Positions 35,952 through 43,726 of a DNA stretch of 64,000 nucleotides are shown here, in pieces; the stretch's first letter is position 1, and every line of letters begins with the position of its first letter. Source of the DNA: Pantoea sp. BAV 3049. Lineage in GTDB: Bacteria; Pseudomonadota; Gammaproteobacteria; Enterobacterales; Enterobacteriaceae. The notes under the pieces are model-generated. The model had not been told where the DNA came from, searched no databases, and was given only the letters and a program-made list of their open reading frames with translations. The position numbers and the translations under genes were made by a program. The DNA lies in assembly GCF_009765445.1 (NCBI RefSeq), contig NZ_WHOY01000031.1, positions 142,978 through 206,977 of the forward strand, written 5' to 3'.

Positions 35952-36986
35952 TCAGTCTCCGTCGGTCATAATCACTTTGATCACTTCATTGGCCGGATTA
36001 GCGGCAAACCCAATCGCCTCTGCCAGACCGGATAACGGCCAGCGATGAGTGATTATGTCATCCACATTAATTTTATTATTTTCGATAATATCCAGCGCCT
36101 CTTTCATTTCGTACGGCGACAGGGAATAGGTACCGACAATGGAAATTTCATCCTTAAAGAAGCGGCTGGCATCCACTTTGATTTCGCTGTTGTGATCAAA
36201 CGGCGAGAACACTATGACCCGCCCTCCTCTGCGTAGCAGGCTGACTGCCTCTGTTAATAAAGAAGAGATCCCGGCAGCAATCACTACCACATCCACGCCC
36301 AGCCCCTGAGTGATTTCAGCCACTCTCGCCACCACGTCTTCCTGAGCGGAGTTGATGGCATGATCGACACCGAGCTTTTTCGAGGAGGCCAGCTTGAACG
36401 GCGAGATATCCGTGACGATAACTTTCGCCGCGCCTTTCAGCCGGGCGAGCTGGGCGCTGAGCAGGCCAATGGTGCCACCGCCCATCACCAGCACCGTATC
36501 CTGCGGATGGATATTGGCGGATTTCAGCCCGTGCAGGCAGCACCCGACCGGCTCGATCAGCGAGGCTTTCTCCCATGAGAGCTTTTCAGAAATACGGTGG
36601 GTCAGATGCTTAACATGAAGCTCCGGCAGGCGAATATATTCGGCAAAGCCTCCCGGCTCGATATGGGTTTTTTTGAACTGATCGCACAGAGTGAAATGAC
36701 CGCGGTCACAGTAGTGGCAGGTAAAACACGGCACGTGAATGGCGGTGATAATGCGGTCACCTGGCTTAAAGCCCTGCACATTGTGGCCCGCTTTCACCAC
36801 CTCGCCCGCCACTTCATGCCCCAGCACCACCGGCCCGGTCACGGTCTGATGCTGCGCTTTATGAATGTCAGTGCCACACAGGCCACAGGCTTTCATTTTG
36901 ATCAACAGATCGCCTTCGCCGATGTCAGGGAGTGCGACTTCTTCGTAACGGATATCACCCTTTGCATAATAAACGCTGGCTTTCAT
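35952..36986 (-). CDS. Zinc-dependent polyol/alcohol dehydrogenase (MDR family)
   Basis: The 344-residue medium-chain dehydrogenase has the catalytic zinc site ACGLCGTDIH with Cys37 and GHEVAGEV with His57-Glu58, the four-Cys structural zinc loop (CFTCHYCDRG, then TLC), and the NAD motif VMGGGTIGLLSAQ. It resembles sorbitol, galactitol-phosphate and threonine dehydrogenases. It would oxidise a polyol or its phosphate in the pathway fed by the galactitol-type PTS. Its start overlaps the kinase stop by four bases (ATGA), with AAGGAG upstream. Confidence 0.9.
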   Translation of the reverse strand: MKASVYYAKGDIRYEEVALPDIGEGDLLIKMKACGLCGTDIHKAQHQTVTGPVVLGHEVAGEVVKAGHNVQGFKPGDRIITAIHVPCFTCHYCDRGHFTLCDQFKKTHIEPGGFAEYIRLPELHVKHLTHRISEKLSWEKASLIEPVGCCLHGLKSANIHPQDTVLVMGGGTIGLLSAQLARLKGAAKVIVTDISPFKLASSKKLGVDHAINSAQEDVVARVAEITQGLGVDVVVIAAGISSLLTEAVSLLRRGGRVIVFSPFDHNSEIKVDASRFFKDEISIVGTYSLSPYEMKEALDIIENNKINVDDIITHRWPLSGLAEAIGFAANPANEVIKVIMTDGD

Positions 36987-38485
36987 ACTGACTCCTTATT
37001 GGCCTGCCGTTCGATTTGGATCTTTTCATGGTAAAAAGGCAGATACACTTGTCTGAAGTGATCAAGACAGTCGCTGACCAGTTCCTCCACCGGCAGATAA
37101 TGCGTTTCATCTCTGTTCCCGGCCGGCTGCAACCCTTTCATTCTGGCTGCTATCATCGCCGCCCCTTTGCTGACCGCTTCATCAATGTCGCAGGCGATCA
37201 CTTCCCGGTTAAGTACGGTGGCTTTCAGCCGCAGCCAGAAGGGATTTTTACAGGCTGAGCCGATCACCTTCACCTGTTTAAAATGGCGGTCCGTCAGGGT
37301 TTCACAAGTGTCGAGCAGGTTTTTCAACTCAAAGCACAGGCCGAGGAAGATAAACTTCAGGATTGCCTTTTTATCCGTGTTTTCGTTGATGCCGTAAAAC
37401 ATTGCCCGGGAAAGGATGCTGCGGTTCGGCGGGCCACTTCCCCGCAGGTGTGGGATAAATCCACCCATGCTTTTGCGAAATTCCGCTACGTCATTCAATT
37501 CGCTGTCCAGTTCGGCCATCAGCCCGTTGAAAGCCCCCGCGCTGACGTTAAACAACTTACGAAACCACTCAATGCAATAGCCTGCGGAGGGCAAAGAAGC
37601 GTAAAGCGTGTGCCTTCCCGGCACCACATGCAGTCCGTTTGAAAGCCGCGCACGATAAAACTCTTCAGATAATTCAGGCTGTTCCAGCAGAATCAGCAGA
37701 CCTTCAGTGGTGCCGGTAGAGTTAAGGATCTGGCTGCCGTCCTTCACTCCGGCGGCGACAGAACCGCACATATGGTCATGACCGGCGACGGCAATGCCCA
37801 CCTTCCCGCTTAGTCCGGTACGCGAGACAACGGACGGCAAAAGCTGCCCGATCTCAGTGCCCGAAGCGACCACCGGGCTGAAAATATCCCCCGGCAGCTT
37901 GCTTTTTTGCAGGATGGTTTCTGACCAGCTGGCACTGCGGATATCCAGCGCCAGCGTGCGGGAGGCCAGCGACGCTTCCGCCCGCTTCACGCCACAAAGC
38001 CGGAATGCAATGTATTCCGCAATGCACAGCCAGCTCACCCGGCTGTCCGGTAAACCATGGTGCTCAATGATCCAGCTGATTTTGTTCAGGCTGTAGTTAC
38101 TGTGCGGCGGGATACCGGTGATGCGATACAGCTCCTGCTCGTCAAACTGCGTGAGCAGTTTCTCCAGCTGCGGCTGAGTCCGGATGTCATACCAGGTCAT
38201 CGCCGGGCCGACAGGCCGGTCACTGCCGTCCAGCAGTACCCCGGCTTCGCCGACGCTGGCCACGGCAATACTGACGATATTTTCCCCATAGTCCACCGAA
38301 CCGGCCAGGGCGGTCAGCCCTTCCAGCACGCCTTCCCACAGCAGATCCACATCGAAATTACTCTGTTCCTGCTGCAGGATTTTCGGCGTGGGGAAGCTGT
38401 GCTTACTCACCAGCTCCCCGGACGGCATCCTGAACAGGCACAGCTTGCAGTTGGTGGTGCCTATATCAATACCGATAAAATACAT
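36983..38485 (-). CDS. FGGY-family carbohydrate kinase
   Basis: The 500-residue protein starts at the ATG at 38485; an upstream in-frame start at 38521 would sit inside IIC. FGGY marks are YFIGIDIGTTNCKLCLF, AMTWYDIRTQP, and the second domain AGHDHMCGSVAAGV followed by STGTTEG and KVIGSACKNPFW. These kinases phosphorylate free sugars or polyols such as xylulose, gluconate or glycerol. A kinase beside a PTS is surprising because the PTS already phosphorylates its substrate; it may act on a product of a second import or of a phosphatase. It overlaps the dehydrogenase (ATGA). Confidence 0.9.
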   Translation of the reverse strand: MYFIGIDIGTTNCKLCLFRMPSGELVSKHSFPTPKILQQEQSNFDVDLLWEGVLEGLTALAGSVDYGENIVSIAVASVGEAGVLLDGSDRPVGPAMTWYDIRTQPQLEKLLTQFDEQELYRITGIPPHSNYSLNKISWIIEHHGLPDSRVSWLCIAEYIAFRLCGVKRAEASLASRTLALDIRSASWSETILQKSKLPGDIFSPVVASGTEIGQLLPSVVSRTGLSGKVGIAVAGHDHMCGSVAAGVKDGSQILNSTGTTEGLLILLEQPELSEEFYRARLSNGLHVVPGRHTLYASLPSAGYCIEWFRKLFNVSAGAFNGLMAELDSELNDVAEFRKSMGGFIPHLRGSGPPNRSILSRAMFYGINENTDKKAILKFIFLGLCFELKNLLDTCETLTDRHFKQVKVIGSACKNPFWLRLKATVLNREVIACDIDEAVSKGAAMIAARMKGLQPAGNRDETHYLPVEELVSDCLDHFRQVYLPFYHEKIQIERQANKESV

Positions 38486-38486
38486 C

Positions 38487-39863
38487 TCATTTCCCTTCCA
38501 GCGCCTGTTCTTTGCTTTCACTGACCGCCTGCTGCTTACTGGTCATCCGCCAGAGCAGCAGGCAGACGATCACCACCACCGGGATCAGCATCAGTGCCAA
38601 AGGATTACCTTCAAATATCCTCACCATCCAGAGCCGGAAGGGATTGCCGCCATCCAGCAGGCTTGAAATTTCGCCATCAGTATTGATCGGGAAGTGGATG
38701 CTTTTCGCCAGTTTGGTCAATAATGGTGCCGCAGCAGAAGCGACATAAAGATTCATCGCCAGCAGAGGAATACCGATGATAAAGGCGCGGATAATGTTGC
38801 CACGACAGGCCAGCACCACCATCGAGATCGGCACCCAGATATTCGCCAGGTCGCCCAGCGGCAGCAGTTTGTTGCCGGGTAAAATCACCGCCAGCAGCAC
38901 GCCAACCGGGATCAGTAGCAGCGCGGTCGACAAAACGGAGGGATGTCCTACCGCGACAGCGATATCCAGGCCGATATAGAGGTCGTGACGGTCGGGATAG
39001 CGCTTACGCAGAAAACTGCGGACAGCATCGGACAGCGGCAGCAGCCCTTCCATCAGCAACTTAACCATACGGGGCATAATCAGCATCACGGCACCGAGGT
39101 TGATCGCCAGTCCAAGTACGCCTTTCAGATCATATTTCGCCAACAGGCCGATCCCCGCACCGAGGATCACCCCGATCATCATCGGTTCGCCAAAGACGCC
39201 GAAGCGTTTACGGATCTGCTCCGGATCGGCATTCAGCTTATTAAGTCCCGGCACGCGGTCGAGGATCAGGTTACCCAGCAGGCCGAGCGGGAAGAAGATC
39301 ACCGAGGAGAGCGTGGGCAGAGAGATGCCTGGCAGATCAAAGTACTTCTGGATCATGGGTGCGCACCAGTCGGCCAGCACCAGAGTGATCGCGGCGGTGA
39401 CTCCCGCAATGATCAGCCCAAAGGCAAAGCTGCCGGTCGCGGTATAGACCATCGCACCCACCAGCGAGAAGTGCCAGAAGTTCCAGACATCGATGTTGAC
39501 GGTTTTGGTCCAGTTCAGCGTCAACATCAGCACGTTGATGCCAATAGTCATCGGCACCACGAAAGGCGCGACCTGCGAAGCCCAGGCAATTGCCGCCAGC
39601 GGTGTCCAGCCCAGATCCACGACCGGCAAATCGATGCCGGTGGATTTCACCATGTCTTTCGCCGCCGGACCGAGGCTGTCAACCAGCAGGCCAAAAACGA
39701 TAAAAATCCCGACAAACCCCATGCCAATCGTTAAAGCCGAGCGTAGCGAGCGACTGAACCCTACTCTCAGGCACATTGCCATGGTGAAAATAATAATCGG
39801 CAACATGACTGTCGGGCCCATCCCCAGCACATACTGGATTGCAGCGTATAATTTATCAGTCAC
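38487..39863 (-). CDS. PTS enzyme IIC, galactitol family
   Basis: The 458-residue integral membrane protein has about ten hydrophobic segments and matches GatC/SgcC-type permeases. It opens with YVLGMGPTVMLPIIIF and contains VGHPSVLSTALLLIP and CRGNIIRAFIIGIP. It transports and phosphorylates a polyol or sugar with IIB and IIA, whose genes precede it by 13 bases and 375 bases. The stop codon lies one base after the kinase ATG, with the two genes sharing the region 38485-38489. Confidence 0.93.
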   Translation of the reverse strand: MTDKLYAAIQYVLGMGPTVMLPIIIFTMAMCLRVGFSRSLRSALTIGMGFVGIFIVFGLLVDSLGPAAKDMVKSTGIDLPVVDLGWTPLAAIAWASQVAPFVVPMTIGINVLMLTLNWTKTVNIDVWNFWHFSLVGAMVYTATGSFAFGLIIAGVTAAITLVLADWCAPMIQKYFDLPGISLPTLSSVIFFPLGLLGNLILDRVPGLNKLNADPEQIRKRFGVFGEPMMIGVILGAGIGLLAKYDLKGVLGLAINLGAVMLIMPRMVKLLMEGLLPLSDAVRSFLRKRYPDRHDLYIGLDIAVAVGHPSVLSTALLLIPVGVLLAVILPGNKLLPLGDLANIWVPISMVVLACRGNIIRAFIIGIPLLAMNLYVASAAAPLLTKLAKSIHFPINTDGEISSLLDGGNPFRLWMVRIFEGNPLALMLIPVVVIVCLLLWRMTSKQQAVSESKEQALEGK

Positions 39864-39876
39864 AATCTGATCTCCG

Positions 39877-40158
39877 TTAACGGGTCAACAGCGTTACGAT
39901 TTTTTCTAACAGTTCTTCTTCACCGAAACCGGTAAGCAGCGGAAGACCATTAACGATGGGGGTTTGCATTTCATATTTGACGGCCGAGGTCACAATAATC
40001 AGATCGGCCAGGCCATCCTGCTTAGGAATAGTGCCGATATCGGACTGCATGGGCTCAACGTTAATTCCTCTGGTTTTGCAGAACTGCACCACTTTTTCAG
40101 TGGCCACGGCAGAGGTGGCAATTCCGCTGGTACAGGCGAAAATAATGGTCTTTTTCAT
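39877..40158 (-). CDS. PTS enzyme IIB, galactitol/lactose-type
   Basis: The 93-residue protein begins MKKTIIFACTSGIATSAVAT with the phospho-cysteine Cys9 in the ACTSGIATS loop, typical of GatB-like IIB domains. I chose the ATG at 40158 because GGAG is six bases upstream; GTG 40170 is also open. It carries phosphate from IIA to the sugar in IIC. Confidence 0.93.
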   Translation of the reverse strand: MKKTIIFACTSGIATSAVATEKVVQFCKTRGINVEPMQSDIGTIPKQDGLADLIIVTSAVKYEMQTPIVNGLPLLTGFGEEELLEKIVTLLTR

Positions 40159-40238
40159 AGTTAACTCCACAAGTTCTTCATCGGATAAAGAGATCGTTAT
40201 CCCTGGCGGGACAATTTCTCATCGTTTTAAAATCGACA

Positions 40239-40703
40239 TTATTTGATCTGTTGTTGTAGTAGGGTGACGACGTTTTCAGGCTTATCTTCAGTGAGAATGT
40301 CATTCATCCGATCGGTCTGACGGAACAGTTCGATCAGCTTCATTAAAAAAGTCAGATGTTCATCTTTGCCTTGCAGTAGCAGGAAAAAGATCGCGTGAAC
40401 CGTCAGTGGTTCATCAGGGTCTTCCGCGCTTTTAAAAGTCATACCCTGCGGACATGTCACCACCACCAACTTCTCCTGGATGATGTGTTCCACATCCACA
40501 TGGGGGATGGCCACACCAATTTGCTCCAGCTGCATGGCGGTTGGGTGCTCGTTCTCACGGGCGCTCAGCGCCGCAAGATAGGTTTCTTCAACAATTCCCT
40601 CGTTGCGCAGCCGATCGTAAAGCGCAGCAAACAGCGTTTCCCTGTCTGAAATTTGCTGATTCAGCCAGATATAAGTGGGATCGAGATTTTTGATAATGTC
40701 CAT
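40239..40703 (-). CDS. PTS enzyme IIA, fructose/mannitol-galactitol type
   Basis: The 154-residue protein has the phospho-histidine site GVAIPHVDVEH with His68, and the upstream ENEHPTAMQLEQ block typical of GatA-type IIA. It is the first gene of the PTS operon. The 242 bases upstream hold a 24-bp palindromic operator candidate (40774-40797), a second dyad (40764-40777) and a CRP-like site (40853-40868). Confidence 0.93.
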   Translation of the reverse strand: MDIIKNLDPTYIWLNQQISDRETLFAALYDRLRNEGIVEETYLAALSARENEHPTAMQLEQIGVAIPHVDVEHIIQEKLVVVTCPQGMTFKSAEDPDEPLTVHAIFFLLLQGKDEHLTFLMKLIELFRQTDRMNDILTEDKPENVVTLLQQQIK

Positions 40704-40763
40704 TGTGCTTTCCCCGTTAAGAGTTCAATCCCTCTCAACCGGAGAGGGTGGCGACCAATAAGT

Positions 40764-40797
40764 ACAACAGAGGTTGTCCATGTACGACTATGTACAA
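40764..40797. promoter_or_regulatory. Palindromic operator candidates upstream of PTS operon
   Basis: Two dyads abut. Acaacagaggttgt at 40764-40777 is a perfect 5-bp arm repeat with a 4-base centre. At 40774-40797 the pattern TTGT-n-CAT-n8-ATG-n-ACAA is symmetric over 24 bases. They lie 61-94 bases upstream of the IIA ATG, where the transcription start would fall if the CRP-like site is at -61.5. I infer binding by the cluster's GntR protein. Confidence 0.55.
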
Positions 40798-40852
40798 GTT
40801 GAGGGTAAAGCTATCCCTTCGCGACAAGGCCCGCAACTGCTCTGTTGAAATT

Positions 40853-40868
40853 TGTGGGGATGGTCACA
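40853..40868. promoter_or_regulatory. CRP-like site upstream of PTS operon
   Basis: Tgtgg-ggatgg-tcaca matches the TGTGA-N6-TCACA pattern except for one base and is flanked by AAATT and AAAAA. It lies 150 bases before the IIA start and about 63 bases upstream of the palindromic operators, a spacing that suits class I CRP activation. Confidence 0.55.
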
Positions 40869-40945
40869 AAAAGAACAGCGTCTGCAGGGGAGTGCGGACG
40901 CCGTAAATTAACAGTATGTTTATTAAGGAATATTTCTGAAAGGGT

Positions 40946-41959
40946 TTAACGCTTACTGAGATCTTTAATCAGTGCCTGGTTGAATCTTGCCGGATCTTCC
41001 ATCTGCGGAGCATGGCCCATTCCGCTGAATTCGATCAGCGTGGCATGGGGGATTAGCTTAGCGACCTGCTTGCCGAGTACGTTGTAATGGCCAATCTTCG
41101 CCCTCACATCCGGCGGGGCGATATCACTGCCAATGGCGGTGGTGTCCGAAGTGCCAATCATCAGCGTGGTCGGCATGATCAGGTTTTTGAATTCGTAGTA
41201 CACCGGCTGGGTGAAAATCATGTCATACAGCAGCGCGGAGTTCCATGCGACGATTTTATGCCCCGACCCGTTATTCAGCCCCGCCAGCATGGTGACCCAG
41301 CGATCGTATTCCGGCTTCCACTGCCCGACATAATAGGTTTTCTGCTCGTACTGTTTGATGCTGGCCGCCGAGGTTTTCAGTTCGCGCTGATACCAGTCAT
41401 CGACGCTGCGCCACGGCACGCCCTTCGCCTTCCAGTCCTCCAGCCCAATCGGGTTAACCAGTACCAGCTTTTCCACCTGCTGCGGGTACATCAGCGCATA
41501 GCGGGTTGCCAGCATCCCGCCGGTCGAGTGGCCCACCAGGATGATTTTATCGATATGCAGGCTGTCTGTCAGCTGATGGGTGTTAAGCGCCAGCTGCTGG
41601 AAGCTGTACTGATATTGCGTCGGCTTGGTCGAGGTACAGAAACCGATCTGATCCGGCGCAATCACCCGATATCCCGCATGGCTCAGCGCCTCAATCGAAT
41701 CCTGCCAGGTGACGCCGCAGAAGTTTTTACCGTGCATCAGCACCGCAGTCCGGCCATTCGCTTCTCCCTGTGGTTTAACATCGATATACCCCATGGAAAG
41801 GGCCTGCCCCTGCGAGGAAAAGCTATATTTCTGAACCGGATAAGGGAAGTCGAACCCCTGTAATTCGGGTCCGTACTTCGGTGTGGCAGTGTCAGCGGCG
41901 TAAGTGGTGAAAGCCGCCAGTGCACCTGTTAACAGCAGGCCGCGAAATTTTTTTAACAC
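40946..41959 (-). CDS. Exported alpha/beta hydrolase
   Basis: I chose GTG 41959 because GGGGA lies 8 bases upstream and because it yields a clean signal peptide (MLKKFRGLLLTGALAAFTTYA then ADT). Longer in-frame starts at 41980 and 42034 exist. The 337-residue protein has the oxyanion segment VLMHGKNFCG, the nucleophile elbow GHSTGGMLA, and the late catalytic His in GMGHAPQMEDP. It is a periplasmic serine hydrolase of unknown substrate. It ends 242 bases from the PTS operon start and is probably a separate unit. Confidence 0.88.
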   Translation of the reverse strand: MLKKFRGLLLTGALAAFTTYAADTATPKYGPELQGFDFPYPVQKYSFSSQGQALSMGYIDVKPQGEANGRTAVLMHGKNFCGVTWQDSIEALSHAGYRVIAPDQIGFCTSTKPTQYQYSFQQLALNTHQLTDSLHIDKIILVGHSTGGMLATRYALMYPQQVEKLVLVNPIGLEDWKAKGVPWRSVDDWYQRELKTSAASIKQYEQKTYYVGQWKPEYDRWVTMLAGLNNGSGHKIVAWNSALLYDMIFTQPVYYEFKNLIMPTTLMIGTSDTTAIGSDIAPPDVRAKIGHYNVLGKQVAKLIPHATLIEFSGMGHAPQMEDPARFNQALIKDLSKR

Positions 41960-42180
41960 GCTAATAATCCCCAAATGCATTCCGTTTTGAACACGGAAAA
42001 GTGAAAAAGAGTATGCTAAACAAGGTATAACCATAGCGGATATTCAGCATAAAGCCGACTCATCGCCCGGCTGGCGGGGCCTGCAAAGCGGCCTCGTTAG
42101 CAAAAAGGGCTATGAAGAATGGCGATTTTCCACTTCCAGGATACATTTATTTTGTAAATGCAGATTAAAAGGATCGGATC

Positions 42181-42285
42181 ATGCTGAACAGTACAGGTTG
42201 GTTGCTCACAATGTTGTGGCTGACTCTTTGCTGCCTGCTTGAGCCAGAAGCGCCCGAACGTTCAAGTTTCTTTATGAGCGCCTGA
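42181..42285 (+). CDS. Candidate 34-residue small hydrophobic protein
   Basis: A short plus-strand frame reads MLNSTGWLLTMLWLTLCCLL followed by EPEAPERSSFFMSA. It has AGGATCGGATC before the ATG, a 6-bp inverted repeat catttа-type element (42144-42160) upstream, and a T-tailed hairpin 54 bases downstream (42340-42370). The hydrophobic N-terminus of about 20 residues could span the membrane. I do not recognise the family; it could be a small membrane protein, a leader peptide or chance. Confidence 0.4.
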   Translation: MLNSTGWLLTMLWLTLCCLLEPEAPERSSFFMSA

Positions 42286-42339
42286 GGCCCTGGCCTCTGG
42301 TGAGCTGAGCGGCGATGTCATACCCAGAGCCTGATAACA

Positions 42340-42370
42340 GAAGGGGCGAATCTCTTCGTCCCCTTCTTTT
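42340..42370 (+). terminator. Rho-independent terminator
   Basis: The stem gaaggggcgaa with ttcgtccccttc (one bulged base) has a tctc loop and is followed by TTTT on the plus strand. It ends the small plus-strand unit at 42181 and lies 23 bases past the convergent adhP stop, so it may serve both. Confidence 0.75.
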
Positions 42371-42393
42371 ACCTTCCGTGTCTCACAGGCTGC

Positions 42394-43407
42394 TTACTTC
42401 CTGTTGAAGTCGATCACCATACGGCCTTTTATTTTCCCTTCGAGCATCTCATTGAAGATCGCATGGATCTCCTCTGGTGCACGGCGGGTCACCTTTGGTA
42501 CCACTTTACCTTCTGCCGCAAACTGGAAAGCTTCCGTCAAATCTTCCCTGGTCCCCACCAGCGAACCGACGACCTGAATGCCATCCAGCACCAGCCGTGG
42601 AATATTCAGACTCATGGAGTCCGGCGGCAGGCCCACCGCAACGATACGGCCCCCGGCCCGCATCGCATCCACCGCCGAGTTAAAGGCAGATTTTGCCACC
42701 GCGGTTACCACTGCGGCATGGGCACCTCCCACTTTCTCCTGAATCACTTTGGCCGCATCTTCTTTCGCCGGGTTGATCACCAGATCCGCGCCCATTTCAC
42801 TGGCAAACTGCAGTTGGGCATCATTGACGTCTATCGCAATCACTTTGGCATTGAAGACATTCTTCGCATACTGCAGCGCCAGATTGCCCAGGCCACCCAG
42901 GCCGTAAATCGCGATCCATTTCCCCGGCTGAACACCGGAGACTTTCACCGCTTTATAAGTGGTGACCCCGGCACAGGTCACGCTGCTGGCAGCCGCTGAG
43001 TCCAGACCATCCGGTACCTTCACCGCATAATCAGCCACCACGATACACTCTTCTGCCATGCCGCCATCCACGGTAAATCCAGCGTTCTTCGCATCGCGAC
43101 ACAGGGTTTCATTGCCGGTGGTGCAGTATTCGCAATGGCCGCAGCCCTTATAGAACCAGGCAACGCTGGCCCGATCGCCAATCTTCAGTGACGTGACGCC
43201 AGGCCCCACTTTCTTCACCACGCCAACGCCTTCATGGCCCAGAACAATGCCGGTCCGGTCGCCAAAGTCGCCATCTTTTACGTGCAGATCCGTGTGGCAA
43301 ACTCCGCAGCAATCCATTTGTAACAGCGCCTCACCGTACTCCAGCGCCCGCAGTTTTTTGTCCACAACATCGACGGAATGATTTTTATTTACCACTACAG
43401 CTTTCAT
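42394..43407 (-). CDS. adhP: Zinc-dependent alcohol dehydrogenase AdhP
   Basis: The 337-residue protein starts at the ATG at 43407 after AGGAAAGGAAG; an upstream start at 43443 is less likely. It has the AdhP pattern: [14 protein letters not shown], the catalytic zinc residues in [14 protein letters not shown] and LGHEGVGVV, the structural zinc Cys in [16 protein letters not shown], and the NAD motif [13 protein letters not shown]. It interconverts ethanol and other short alcohols with aldehydes. It is divergent from the rhamnogalacturonide operon across 319 bp. Confidence 0.95.
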   Translation of the reverse strand: MKAVVVNKNHSVDVVDKKLRALEYGEALLQMDCCGVCHTDLHVKDGDFGDRTGIVLGHEGVGVVKKVGPGVTSLKIGDRASVAWFYKGCGHCEYCTTGNETLCRDAKNAGFTVDGGMAEECIVVADYAVKVPDGLDSAAASSVTCAGVTTYKAVKVSGVQPGKWIAIYGLGGLGNLALQYAKNVFNAKVIAIDVNDAQLQFASEMGADLVINPAKEDAAKVIQEKVGGAHAAVVTAVAKSAFNSAVDAMRAGGRIVAVGLPPDSMSLNIPRLVLDGIQVVGSLVGTREDLTEAFQFAAEGKVVPKVTRRAPEEIHAIFNEMLEGKIKGRMVIDFNRK

Positions 43408-43548
43408 CTTCCTTTCCTCTCTGAGTGTTTCCCGTTCATCCACTATAGAGGCATTCCTGCGCGATTTTTTGATTCAGAGCAGGCTTAAGCGGCCAAAAAA
43501 TGCAGCAATAAACAATCATGCTTTTATGAATGAACGACCGGCCCAATA

Positions 43549-43571
43549 AAAATGAAACGTCGTTTTATTAA
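43549..43571. promoter_or_regulatory. KdgR-type operator
   Basis: The sequence aaatgaaacgtcgttttatta fits the known KdgR box pattern of pectinolytic enterobacteria (A/T-rich ends, GAAAC, short centre, GTTTT/GTTTC). It lies 156 bases upstream of the rhiT-like start, in the gap shared with adhP. KdgR is a repressor released by 2-keto-3-deoxygluconate, which fits the gene products downstream. Confidence 0.7.
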
Positions 43572-43726
43572 ATTAGTGAAGTGGGCAAGGTTTTTCTTCT
43601 TCTCATCGCCATGCCCTTAACCTGGCTGGCAAAATCGCAAAGGTTTTCCCGTCAGCATCACTCTACTTTAGCCCCATCCCCCGACTTTAGGCCGGGCGTG
43701 CAATCTGGTAAATCAGGACGAAGACT

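Noticed and set aside
38943-39734. A 263-codon plus-strand frame across the PTS IIC gene
   Set aside because: Antisense to a clear membrane permease and made of unusual His/Asp/Arg-rich sequence.
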